DNA of 64,000 nt from Staphylococcus xylosus (lineage in GTDB: Bacteria > Bacillota > Bacilli > Staphylococcales > Staphylococcaceae). Of the stretch, positions 27,011 through 35,492 are shown one piece after another. Each line of letters begins with the position of its first letter. Position 1 is the first letter of the stretch. The stretch is taken from contig NZ_MRZO01000003.1 of assembly GCF_002732165.1 (NCBI RefSeq), positions 1 to 64,000 of the forward strand, given 5' to 3'. The notes beneath the pieces were generated by a model, which worked only from the letters and a program-made list of their open reading frames with translations, had not been told where the DNA came from and did not search any database. A program made the translations under genes and the position numbers.

Positions 27011-28273
27011 TTATGATTCAACGTATGGAATGGTTAGTGGTCCTAACGGCATAACGCCAATCGTCATGTCTTTTCCATATTTGTCTTCAAGCATTTTTAG
27101 TGTGTCATTAATTTCAGTAACTGGATGTAGCATAGCATCTTTAGTCTGCTGATCAGTGAGTTTAGAGTATAAATAGACATCTGCAAATGTTTGGATAACG
27201 GCTTGTTTTTGAACTTGCCATTGATCCAACATAGCAAAGTCTGGGTCGTTAATCATGTCGACGAGTGCTTGCGGGCTATCAGCCATTTTAAGAATTTCAG
27301 CATAGTTACCGTGATTTGGATATCCATCACTACATTCTGATAACATGATAATACTGCCACCTTCTTTAACAACCTTGTGTGCAGCGCTCATCCCTTTAAC
27401 GGTTTGATATAAGTTTTGATCCAAAGGATATCCGGAGTTAGAAGCTATTACAACATCAAAAGGTTCATCACATTTGAACATGGCATGTTTCTTAGCGTAA
27501 GCGCATCCTTTATCATGTGCTTCAAATAATTCTCCAGCAAAGACCTCAGTAATGGCTTTCTCTTTGTTTAATGTTACATTGAGCATAAAGTCTGGCTTGC
27601 ACATGGCATTAATTTCTCGGGTCATATCTTGAACCGGATTATCTGTCATGTTACCCCAAGTGGAGCGAATATCACCAATCATTTTCGCATTATGGAAGGT
27701 CATAATTGTTTCGATACCTGCAATTCCTGGCATGATCCCTTTAGGACCACCTGAAAATCCAGCAAAGAAATGCGGTTCTATAAAGCCAGTAACGATTTTG
27801 AAATCGGCTTCAACATATGATTTATTCAGGTATACATCACATCCATATTTGCTATGTCCAACTTTGCTCAAGGTTGTTTTATCATTACAATGATTATGAA
27901 CAATTTTGATGCTATTAACGATGTCTTCACCTAACATTTGAACAAGCTCTTCTCGAGTTTGGTCACGATGTGTGCCGGTACCATTTATAATTACAAAATT
28001 CTCCAATGGTAAATGGGACAATGTCTTTATAAGTAAAGGCACCAATATATGGTTAGGCGTTGGTCTCGTGATATCACTGATCACAATAGCTACAGTTTGA
28101 TTAGCTTGGACCATTTCACTCAAAGGTTTAGTACCAATAGGGTGGCGTAAAGCTTTTTGAATTGCACCGATATCATCTTCAAGTGCAGTTAAGTCTTGAG
28201 GTTCAATTAAGACACTGTGGTCTGGTAAATCAATTTCAACGTTGGATTTACCATATAGCATAGTAGTTTTCAA
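27011..28273 (-). CDS. larA: LarA-family nickel-pincer racemase/epimerase
   Basis: The 420-residue protein belongs to the lactate racemase superfamily. Residues matching the L. plantarum active site are Asp67 and Arg70 (SDITRP), His102 (TGTHRD), His168 (EPHFF), Lys178 (GGPKG, cofactor attachment), His194 (FHNAK), and Gln290/Lys293. The catalytic set is therefore complete. The family includes racemases and C2 epimerases for many 2-hydroxy acids, so lactate is not certain. Here it is cotranscribed with a glycerate kinase and a KdgT-type permease, which points to glycerate or a related acid (inference). Translation begins at TTG 28273, 7 bp after AGGAGG located inside the end of kdgT; the next ATG is too far from it. 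Confidence 0.92.
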   Translation of the reverse strand: MKTTMLYGKSNVEIDLPDHSVLIEPQDLTALEDDIGAIQKALRHPIGTKPLSEMVQANQTVAIVISDITRPTPNHILVPLLIKTLSHLPLENFVIINGTGTHRDQTREELVQMLGEDIVNSIKIVHNHCNDKTTLSKVGHSKYGCDVYLNKSYVEADFKIVTGFIEPHFFAGFSGGPKGIMPGIAGIETIMTFHNAKMIGDIRSTWGNMTDNPVQDMTREINAMCKPDFMLNVTLNKEKAITEVFAGELFEAHDKGCAYAKKHAMFKCDEPFDVVIASNSGYPLDQNLYQTVKGMSAAHKVVKEGGSIIMLSECSDGYPNHGNYAEILKMADSPQALVDMINDPDFAMLDQWQVQKQAVIQTFADVYLYSKLTDQQTKDAMLHPVTEINDTLKMLEDKYGKDMTIGVMPLGPLTIPYVES

Positions 28274-28276
28274 AAC

Positions 28277-29440
28277 TTACTCCTCCTTTTTGTTTAAAGC
28301 GCTTTCATAAAAGCGTAGTTTATTTACTTGTTTTAGTTTGAACAATGGTTCGTTTGTGCGTTTGAAATATTCTTTTCTTCCATATATACCCTTGTTTTTC
28401 TGGTATTTATCAACCATTATAACTGCTATTGGGCATAAAATAGCTGTAGTAATAGCAGATATTGATATTTGAGCCGTTGCCACAGGCGCTATTTTTTCTA
28501 TCATTGCATACTCACTTTGAGTTAAATTACCGTTTGCTAGGGCAGTAGAAGCAGCCGCAACTACTGCAGCTGGAGTAGATACAGCGTTCCCAGCAGTGGA
28601 AGCTTCAGAAATTGGAGCGATAACACTTTTTTCTTTAAATAATTTAAATGCAGCAATACCAGTAATAGCGGTACATATAAATGTTAGTAAAGCTAAAGTT
28701 AGTCCACCTGATAATACAGAGAAATTAAAGAATTCAGCTAAATTCATACCAGCACCTAATGAGAAAGCGAAGAACGGAATTAGGATTGTTTCTCCTGGGC
28801 GTAGAAATTCTGAAATTTTAGGATCTAAGTTACCTAATAGCATACCAATACCTAACGGAAGCAGTACTGATATGAACGATATGACTGGAAAAGTAGTGCC
28901 AATAAACCCTAGTGAAATTAGGGTGAGTAAAGGTCCATCATTAATTGCTAATATAGATAGTCCGCCAATATCTGAACGATTTCCATATGCACTCGTTAAT
29001 GCAGCATACATACCACTATTACTATTTGTCATTGCAGCAATGATTGCAATTGTAGATAACCCAAATAATCCTGTCCACGGGTCAAAAATGGCGCCGAGTA
29101 ATAAACCAACTCCTAACCCTGAAAAGTATTTAGTAGATGTTAATAAGAAACCTTTTTTTAATGCCTTCCCCCCGATTTTCAAATTCATTTGGCTTCCAAC
29201 ACAAAATATAAAAAGTGCAATTAATACTAACGCACTATCTTTAAATAGTTCCTGTGAGAATCCACCAATTTGCAACATTTCATAATGCCCCTGCTCAGTT
29301 TTTGGCGCACCGAGTTGCTTTAATAAATTCATTATAAAATTTAAATGTAGTTGGTCAATCGTATTAATCGTAGCACCCAAAAGTAAAGGCACAACCATCA
29401 ATCCCCCTGGTATTTTTTCAATCGTATCTTTGATTCTCAT
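28277..29440 (-). CDS. KdgT-type 2-keto-3-deoxygluconate permease family transporter
   Basis: The 387-residue membrane protein starts MRIKDTIEKIPGGLMVVPLLLGA, closely following KdgT. About ten hydrophobic helices contain AAMTNSNSGMYAALTSAYG and SEASTAGNAVSTPAAV. The family imports 2-keto-3-deoxygluconate with protons. In this operon the substrate is more likely the hydroxy acid handled by LarA and glycerate kinase. A polar C-terminal tail of about 35 residues follows the last helix. The ATG at 29440 is preferred over 29449 because the GGGG at 29450-29453 is well spaced only from the former. Its final codons carry the larA ribosome binding site, coupling the two genes. Confidence 0.88.
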   Translation of the reverse strand: MRIKDTIEKIPGGLMVVPLLLGATINTIDQLHLNFIMNLLKQLGAPKTEQGHYEMLQIGGFSQELFKDSALVLIALFIFCVGSQMNLKIGGKALKKGFLLTSTKYFSGLGVGLLLGAIFDPWTGLFGLSTIAIIAAMTNSNSGMYAALTSAYGNRSDIGGLSILAINDGPLLTLISLGFIGTTFPVISFISVLLPLGIGMLLGNLDPKISEFLRPGETILIPFFAFSLGAGMNLAEFFNFSVLSGGLTLALLTFICTAITGIAAFKLFKEKSVIAPISEASTAGNAVSTPAAVVAAASTALANGNLTQSEYAMIEKIAPVATAQISISAITTAILCPIAVIMVDKYQKNKGIYGRKEYFKRTNEPLFKLKQVNKLRFYESALNKKEE

Positions 29441-29465
29441 AACTAACATCCCCTTAAATATTTTA

Positions 29466-30596
29466 TTAATTATGGAAAAATGTTTTTACGATATTCTTAG
29501 TTGCTTTCTTTATTAATTTTTCCGAATTAGCAATCGTATGTGCAAGTGACATAGGTCCATCGGTTAAACTAAAAGCACTTACTACACCAAAATCATTTAA
29601 CATATCAATGTCTACATCGACAGTTCCCCCGATAAAGATGACAGGTACATTGAACTTTTGGGCGCATTTGGCAATACCTATTGGCGTTTTACCATAAAAA
29701 GTTTGGAAATCAATTTTACCTTCCCCAGTAATTACTAAATCTGCATCCTCTAAATAATTTTCGAGATGTATAAGGTTTATAACAACTTGAATACCATCAT
29801 TAAATTCACTAGGGAAAAATGCTTTGAAAGCACCTCCTAGACCACCAGCGGCCCCAGCACCAGCTAATTCATGTAGACGTATATGTTGTGTGGATTCGAC
29901 AATGTTTGCCCAATGTGTAAGGTTTTGCTCTAATAATGTTATTTCTGAAGATGATGCTCCTTTTTGCTTTCCAAAGACATGTGATGCGCCATCTTGTCCA
30001 ATTAATGGATTTTTAACGTCTGTTGCAATTACAAAGTTACAATGTTGAATTCGATCGTCGAAGTTTTTTAAATCGATGTGATGGATATCTTTTAATGCAG
30101 CACCACCAAAAGTTATATCATTAAGGTTTTTATTGATTAATCTCGCACCTAATGCCTGTAACATACCAGCGCCGGCATCATTTGTTGCTGAGCCACCGAT
30201 TGCTAGAATGAATTTCTCATAACCTTTGTTTAGTGCATCTTGTATTAACTCTCCGGTGCCGTATGTTGTTGTAATCATTGGGTTTAGTTTTGCTTCTGGT
30301 ACATGTTTCAAGCCTGATGCTTCTGCCATTTCGATAACACAAGTTTTATTATCATCCAACACACCGTATCGAGCAGTAACTTGATTACCTAATGGTCCAG
30401 TAACAGAAACAGTTTCAAATTTGCCGTTGGTTGCATTTACTAGTGCTTCCATGGTTCCTTCACCACCGTCACCAACAGGCAAAGCATGAACCTCGGCATG
30501 AGGGTAAGTTTCGGTAATGCTTTGGGACATATAGGATGTGACCTCGGTAGCCGTCATACTACCCTTGAATGAATCAGGCGCTAAGACAATTTTCAA
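29466..30596 (-). CDS. glxK: Glycerate kinase (GarK/GlxK family)
   Basis: The 376-residue protein opens with MKIVLAPDSFKGSMTATEV and has DGGEGTMEALV, ILAIGGSATNDAGAGMLQALG and AGAAGGLGGAFKAF, all signatures of the type 2 glycerate kinase family. These enzymes phosphorylate D-glycerate, generally to 2-phosphoglycerate, which enters lower glycolysis. It is the first gene of the operon with kdgT and larAEBC. A near-consensus cre lies 16-29 bp upstream of its start, and the CdaR-type regulator is divergent. The ribosome binding site is AAGGAGG. Confidence 0.94.
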   Translation of the reverse strand: MKIVLAPDSFKGSMTATEVTSYMSQSITETYPHAEVHALPVGDGGEGTMEALVNATNGKFETVSVTGPLGNQVTARYGVLDDNKTCVIEMAEASGLKHVPEAKLNPMITTTYGTGELIQDALNKGYEKFILAIGGSATNDAGAGMLQALGARLINKNLNDITFGGAALKDIHHIDLKNFDDRIQHCNFVIATDVKNPLIGQDGASHVFGKQKGASSSEITLLEQNLTHWANIVESTQHIRLHELAGAGAAGGLGGAFKAFFPSEFNDGIQVVINLIHLENYLEDADLVITGEGKIDFQTFYGKTPIGIAKCAQKFNVPVIFIGGTVDVDIDMLNDFGVVSAFSLTDGPMSLAHTIANSEKLIKKATKNIVKTFFHN

Positions 30597-30611
30597 TTTA
30601 AACGACCTCCT

Positions 30612-30625
30612 TGTAAACGCTTTCT
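30612..30625. promoter_or_regulatory. Candidate cre upstream of the glycerate kinase-lar operon
   Basis: TGTAAACGCTTTCT matches the CcpA site consensus TGWAANCGNTNWCA at all but the last base. It lies between the probable promoter and the glxK ribosome binding site, where CcpA would block transcription when a preferred sugar is present. Confidence 0.65.
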
Positions 30626-30730
30626 GATATATATTATTCTATTATATAGATTTTATTTTATTGAAAATAGGGTTAAACTATACAATAATATACCTTTAAA
30701 TTTGTATAAAAGTGATAGAGTGGTGAAAAA

Positions 30731-31810
30731 ATGGAAATATTAACAGAGGAAGTAGCAACACTTATTGTAGAAGAAACTGCAAAAAGAACAAAAAGTAATA
30801 TTAACATAATGAATTTTAACGGTAAGATTATAGCATCATTTGATAAAAGCAGGATTGGTAGTATACATGAAGGTGCGCGTAAAGTATTAGCGTGCGAGCA
30901 AATGGTTATATTAACTGAAGAAGATTGTGAGAAACTTCAGGGGACACAACCGGGTATTAATTTACCCATTATATTTCAAGAAGAAATTATCGGTGTAATT
31001 GGTATTACAGGTGATCCCAAAGCATTATTGTACGTAGCAGATTTAGTAAAAATGTCGACCGAATTATTGTTATATCAAAATTACTTTACATATGAACTAG
31101 AAGGACATATACGTAGCCAAGAATTATTCATTGAAGAACTGTTAAAAAGCAATCCCTCTAATTCGTTTATACAATATTTAACGAAACAAATTAACACAAA
31201 TTTATTAACTTATAGAAAATGTATTATTATTAATCTAGAGAATCAAATATTTTCAAGAAATAGCATCGTTCGTACATTAACTAGTAAAATTGACCAAACG
31301 ACTTTTACATTAGCTTTTACTAATCATAATCGTATCGTTATACTGGCTTCTGATGAATCGCAAAAAGCTTTGGAAGAAAAGATAGTGAGAATTTATCAAG
31401 CTTTTAAATCATTGAAGTTAGAAGTAAGAATGGCTTCGAGTTTACTTTTTTCAAGTTTGAATGATTTCAAAAAGGCTTATGAAGAGTGTGATCTTGTATT
31501 TATGTTGAATGACCAAACCCAAACATTGATGTCATTTGAAGATGTAGAAGAGAAAACGTTGCTTTATCAAATAGAGAGTGAAATAAGAGAAAGATATAAG
31601 CAAAGAATTTTGAGTAATCTAGATTCACAAAGTATAGAAACTTTAGAAAGTTTCTTCAAAAATGATTTGAATATTGCTAAAACTGCAAAATATCTCTTTA
31701 TTCATCGTAATACGTTACTTTACCGATTGGAAAAATGTGAAACACGTACAGGATTGAATCCAAAGAAATATTCAGATGCGATTAAACTACAAATAGCTTT
31801 ATGGTGTTAA
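30731..31810 (+). CDS. CdaR-family sugar-diacid/glycerate-responsive regulator
   Basis: The 359-residue protein has an N-terminal putative sugar-diacid recognition domain (about 1-135), a GGDEF-like degenerate middle region, and a C-terminal PucR/CdaR-type helix-turn-helix. The latter is LNIAKTAKYLFIHRNTLLYRLEKCETRTGL at about 313-342. E. coli CdaR activates genes for glucarate, galactarate and glycerate use. Here the gene diverges from glycerate kinase by 134 bp, so it most likely activates the glxK-kdgT-larAEBC operon in response to glycerate or a related acid. That inference agrees with the kinase and permease. Confidence 0.9.
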   Translation: MEILTEEVATLIVEETAKRTKSNINIMNFNGKIIASFDKSRIGSIHEGARKVLACEQMVILTEEDCEKLQGTQPGINLPIIFQEEIIGVIGITGDPKALLYVADLVKMSTELLLYQNYFTYELEGHIRSQELFIEELLKSNPSNSFIQYLTKQINTNLLTYRKCIIINLENQIFSRNSIVRTLTSKIDQTTFTLAFTNHNRIVILASDESQKALEEKIVRIYQAFKSLKLEVRMASSLLFSSLNDFKKAYEECDLVFMLNDQTQTLMSFEDVEEKTLLYQIESEIRERYKQRILSNLDSQSIETLESFFKNDLNIAKTAKYLFIHRNTLLYRLEKCETRTGLNPKKYSDAIKLQIALWC

Positions 31811-31999
31811 CTATTCGTAGTTTAGTTGATATATTGCTTTTGTTTAGTAAATCGATAATAGTAGCAATATCACAATGTAGAAATATCATAAAATGTAGTA
31901 GTCGCGTTTTTTAGAAAAGTATCAAAAAAGACTTTACAAATTACACGACCAACAATATAATTAATTTAAGTTATTACTAAATAATTCTATAAAATATAT

Positions 32000-32141
32000 A
32001 ATAAAAATCTTTATAGATACAAAACGTTTTGTTTTCAATTTGAAATTCTTAAATAGTAATGGTGCCATTATTGAGTTATTAAGTGATAACTCACATCAAC
32101 TTGTTATTGATGTACCATGGAATGAAGGGACGTGGTCATAA
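32000..32141 (+). pseudogene. Possible decayed coding remnant
   Basis: The frame ending at TAA 32139-32141 reads IELLSDNSHQLVIDVPWN followed by EGTWS. This looks like the C-terminus of a normal soluble protein, but there is no ATG, GTG or TTG start with a ribosome binding site upstream and the frame is only about 45 codons. I cannot name a family. Confidence 0.35.
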
Positions 32142-32262
32142 TGTGTATAAAATACTTATAAAGTTTTGAATGAATTATTGTGATGATTTGATTAAAATAT
32201 ATTACACTACATGAAAAAGCCAAAACGAATTAACTTTAACAATGCACGAATGTTGTTGTAAC

Positions 32263-32301
32263 TTATCATACTAGATTAACTATGAGATGCTAGTATGATA
32301 A
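32263..32301. repeat. Perfect 12-bp inverted repeat
   Basis: TTATCATACTAG (32263-32274) and CTAGTATGATAA (32290-32301) form a perfect stem with a 15-base loop. No T tract follows, so it is not a standard terminator. Confidence 0.7.
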
Positions 32302-32676
32302 ATCCTCTGTATGTAACTTTGACAAACGATTATATTTTAAATAGTCACCTACTTTAGCGCAATACAACGTTTATGCTGTAATCTGCCATTTTTAGTAATT
32401 TTCGTACTCCAATTTATTTAGTATATCTTAATTAGAAAATGCGATGTCTCTATTTCACCTACTTTTAAAGTCCACAAAAATATAAGAACCAGTTTAAATC
32501 AAATAGTACTTTGAAATAGAAAAAAGCTAGTGTAAATGCATCTATTTTTAATTTTAGCCACACAAAATTATAGTTATATGACTTAAATGTTCTCATTTGA
32601 AAAATATACTTAGTAATATATTAAGTCCTTTAATCATGTTATATAAAAATGGCAATGAACTGGTGATGTTAAAAGT

Positions 32677-32711
32677 CCCAAGCAACAAATCAATGTTGCT
32701 TGGGCTTTTTA
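32677..32711 (+). terminator. Orphan terminator upstream of ppdK
   Basis: CCCAAGCAAC (32677-32686) pairs perfectly with GTTGCTTGGG (32695-32704), followed by CTTTTT. No gene ends just before it. It may end a small RNA or lie in a ppdK leader. Confidence 0.85.
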
Positions 32712-32858
32712 TGCACAAAATTATGATATATCAAGAGATTAAGGTGAAAAAAGAAATTAATATGAACAAATTTTTATATTTTAGTTGTCATTTTCAATCT
32801 AATGTGACATACTCAATCACAATTAGTATAACATAATAACTATTTGAGGTGATTCAGT

Positions 32859-35492
32859 ATGACGAAATATATTTATGCATTTGATGAAGGGCAAAAATCT
32901 ATGAAAGATTTATTAGGAGGCAAGGGTGCTAATTTAGCAGAAATGAAACGCTTGGGTTTACCAGTGCCCGATGGTTTTACATTAACAACGGAAGCTTGTA
33001 TCAAATATTTAGAGCATGGATCTCAGCTATCTGATATACTCATAGATCAATTAAATTCACAACTAACTGCTTTTTATGAACGTACACAAAAATCATTTTC
33101 TTCAGACACGTCTTTATTATTAGTTTCAGTAAGAAGTGGAGCTAAAATTTCTATGCCAGGAATGATGGACACAATTTTAAATTTAGGTTTAAATGATGAT
33201 AATGTTAAAAAGCTAGCTGAAAAGACTGAGGATGCTCGTTTTGCTTATGATTGTTATCGCCGTCTATTACAAATGTTTGGCGAAGTCGTATATGGTATTC
33301 CAATGGCATCATTTGATACATATTTCAATCAATATAAAATAAAGCATGGTTATCAAAATGATGCTGATATTCCAGCTGAAGGACTACAAGTAATTTGCGA
33401 ACATTTTAAAGAAGTATATATTGAAGAAGTTTATAAGCCATTTCCACAAACGCCTATTGATCAATTAACTGAAGCTATTGAAGCAGTGTTTAAATCATGG
33501 GATAACGACCGTGCTCGTATATATCGTGAATTGAATGAAATACCACATGATATTGGAACTGCTGTAAATATTCAAGAAATGGTATTTGGCAATAGTGGAG
33601 AAAATAGTGGGACAGGAGTCGCGTTTACACGCAATCCAGTTACAGGAGAGTCTAAGCTATTTGGAGAGTATTTGTTAAATGCACAAGGTGAAGATGTTGT
33701 TGCAGGTATTCGTACACCTAAAGATATCGAGTCATTGAGGGAACAAATGCCACAGGTACATCAACAGTTTGTAGAGGTTTCTAAACGTCTTGAAACTCAC
33801 TATAAAGATATGCAAGATATTGAGTTTACGATTGAAAATGGACAGCTATATTTACTGCAAACAAGAAATGGTAAGCGTACTGCTAATGCAGCCATATACA
33901 TTGCAGTAGATTTGGTTGAAGAGGGCGTTATAAGCAAAGAAGAAGCAGTAATGAATGTCGAAGTAAAATCTATTGATCAGTTATTGCATCCTAATTTTGA
34001 TGAGGAATCACTTAAACAAGCAACTACAATTTCTAAAATTGGTTTGCCAGCAAGTCCAGGAGCAGCGAGTGGTAAGATTGTATTTTCAGCAGAAAGTGCG
34101 AAAGAACAAGCAGAGAAAGGTAATAAAGTTATCTTAATGAGACCAGAAACATCTCCAGAAGATATTGAAGGAATGATCGCAAGTGAAGCAATCGTTACCA
34201 CACATGGTGGTATGACTTCGCATGCAGCCGTTGTAGCACGTGGTATGGGGAAATGTTGCGTTACAGGATGTTCTGATATAGAAATTAATGTCGTAGATAA
34301 AGTAGTTAATTATTCAGAAGGTACGTTACACGAAGGTGATGTTATTTCAGTAGATGGCGCAAAAGGTGATATTTATTACGGCGAAGTGTCGACGATGAAA
34401 GCAGAGCGCAGTGAAGCGTTTGAGCAGTTTATGGCATGGTCAGAAGATGTAGCGAGATTACAAGTTAGAATGAATGCGGAAACACCTCAAGATATTCAAA
34501 CTGGTTACCAGTTTAATGCTAAAGGCATAGGTCTTGTCCGTACAGAGCACATGTTCTTTGGTCCTGAACGCCTGATTGAAATGCGCCGCTTTATCTTATC
34601 AGATACACAAGAGAAAAGAATTAATGCACTAAATAAAATTCAGCAATATCAAATGGCTGATTTTGAAGAAATATTAAAGTTGTCTGGTCAAAGACCGACG
34701 ATTATTAGATTGTTAGATCCACCACTTCACGAATTTTTACCAAGTTCGCTAGAAGAAAAAAACAATGTAGCTCAACAGTTGAATGTGTCTGCAAGAGAAT
34801 TGGAACAATACATTGAGAGTTTAGACGAAGTAAATCCAATGTTGGGGCATAGAGGCTGTCGCCTTGCTATTACGTATCCAGAATTGTATGTTATGCAAGC
34901 TGAAGCTATAGTGAAAAGTGCATTACGCTTAAAAGCACAAGGTATTGAGTCTCAACCAGAAATCATGATTCCTTTAGTTTCTACAGTAGCAGAGTTTACA
35001 ATTTTAAAAGCTCAAATTGTTGAAAAGATAGAACAATTGCAACAAGAGGCAGGAGAAACAATTCAATACTTAATTGGAACAATGATTGAAACACCAAGGG
35101 CTTGCCTAATCGCCGGTGAATTAGCGAAAGTATGTGATTTCTTTAGCTTTGGTACTAATGATTTAACGCAATTAACTTTCGGGTTCTCTAGAGATGATGC
35201 TGGTAAATTTATTGGTTCATATTCAGAACAAGGTATTTTAGAAAATGACCCATTCCAAACATTAGATCAAGATGGTGTTGGACAACTTGTTAAAATGGCT
35301 ACACAACAAGCTAAAGCTGTTAACCCTATGATTAAAATAGGTGTTTGTGGTGAGTTAGGTGGAGACGATAAATCAATCCATTACTTTAATCAAATTGATA
35401 TTGACTATGTTTCATGTTCACCATTTAGAGTTCCAGGTGCATTGTTATCGACTGCACAAAGTGAGGTTAAAGGTGGTCGATTACGTGTTTAA
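32859..35492 (+). CDS. ppdK: Pyruvate, phosphate dikinase
   Basis: The 877-residue enzyme interconverts pyruvate + ATP + Pi with phosphoenolpyruvate + AMP + PPi. Domain order is normal: an N-terminal nucleotide-binding domain (LLGGKGANLAEM, SVRSGAKISMPGMMDT), then the phosphohistidine domain with His455 in THGGMTSHAAVVARG. The C-terminal PEP/pyruvate TIM barrel has GLVRTEHMFF, LGHRGCRLA and SFGTNDLTQLTFG. His455 and the threonine two residues before it (Thr453) are the usual catalytic and regulatory sites. The gene overlaps its own regulatory protein gene, so both are made together. PEP made here could support gluconeogenesis from acids such as glycerate or pyruvate (inference). Confidence 0.95.
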   Translation: MTKYIYAFDEGQKSMKDLLGGKGANLAEMKRLGLPVPDGFTLTTEACIKYLEHGSQLSDILIDQLNSQLTAFYERTQKSFSSDTSLLLVSVRSGAKISMPGMMDTILNLGLNDDNVKKLAEKTEDARFAYDCYRRLLQMFGEVVYGIPMASFDTYFNQYKIKHGYQNDADIPAEGLQVICEHFKEVYIEEVYKPFPQTPIDQLTEAIEAVFKSWDNDRARIYRELNEIPHDIGTAVNIQEMVFGNSGENSGTGVAFTRNPVTGESKLFGEYLLNAQGEDVVAGIRTPKDIESLREQMPQVHQQFVEVSKRLETHYKDMQDIEFTIENGQLYLLQTRNGKRTANAAIYIAVDLVEEGVISKEEAVMNVEVKSIDQLLHPNFDEESLKQATTISKIGLPASPGAASGKIVFSAESAKEQAEKGNKVILMRPETSPEDIEGMIASEAIVTTHGGMTSHAAVVARGMGKCCVTGCSDIEINVVDKVVNYSEGTLHEGDVISVDGAKGDIYYGEVSTMKAERSEAFEQFMAWSEDVARLQVRMNAETPQDIQTGYQFNAKGIGLVRTEHMFFGPERLIEMRRFILSDTQEKRINALNKIQQYQMADFEEILKLSGQRPTIIRLLDPPLHEFLPSSLEEKNNVAQQLNVSARELEQYIESLDEVNPMLGHRGCRLAITYPELYVMQAEAIVKSALRLKAQGIESQPEIMIPLVSTVAEFTILKAQIVEKIEQLQQEAGETIQYLIGTMIETPRACLIAGELAKVCDFFSFGTNDLTQLTFGFSRDDAGKFIGSYSEQGILENDPFQTLDQDGVGQLVKMATQQAKAVNPMIKIGVCGELGGDDKSIHYFNQIDIDYVSCSPFRVPGALLSTAQSEVKGGRLRV

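Larger units (their letters stand above)
31811..32858. other. 1.05-kb gene-poor region between cdaR-like gene and ppdK
   Basis: No intact gene is supported here. The region holds a short coding relic (32000-32141), a 12-bp perfect inverted repeat (32263-32301), and a strong terminator (32677-32711) with no clear gene in front of it. The only longer open frame, starting at 32597, has no ribosome binding site and runs through the terminator, so it is not called. Confidence 0.7.

Noticed and set aside
32019..32032. Perfect 14-bp palindrome ACAAAACGTTTTGT
   Set aside because: It lies inside the coding relic and matches no site I recognise; chance in AT-rich DNA is likely.
32597..32836. 79-codon open frame before ppdK
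   Set aside because: It has no ribosome binding site, reads through a strong terminator hairpin, and its peptide is unlike a folded protein.
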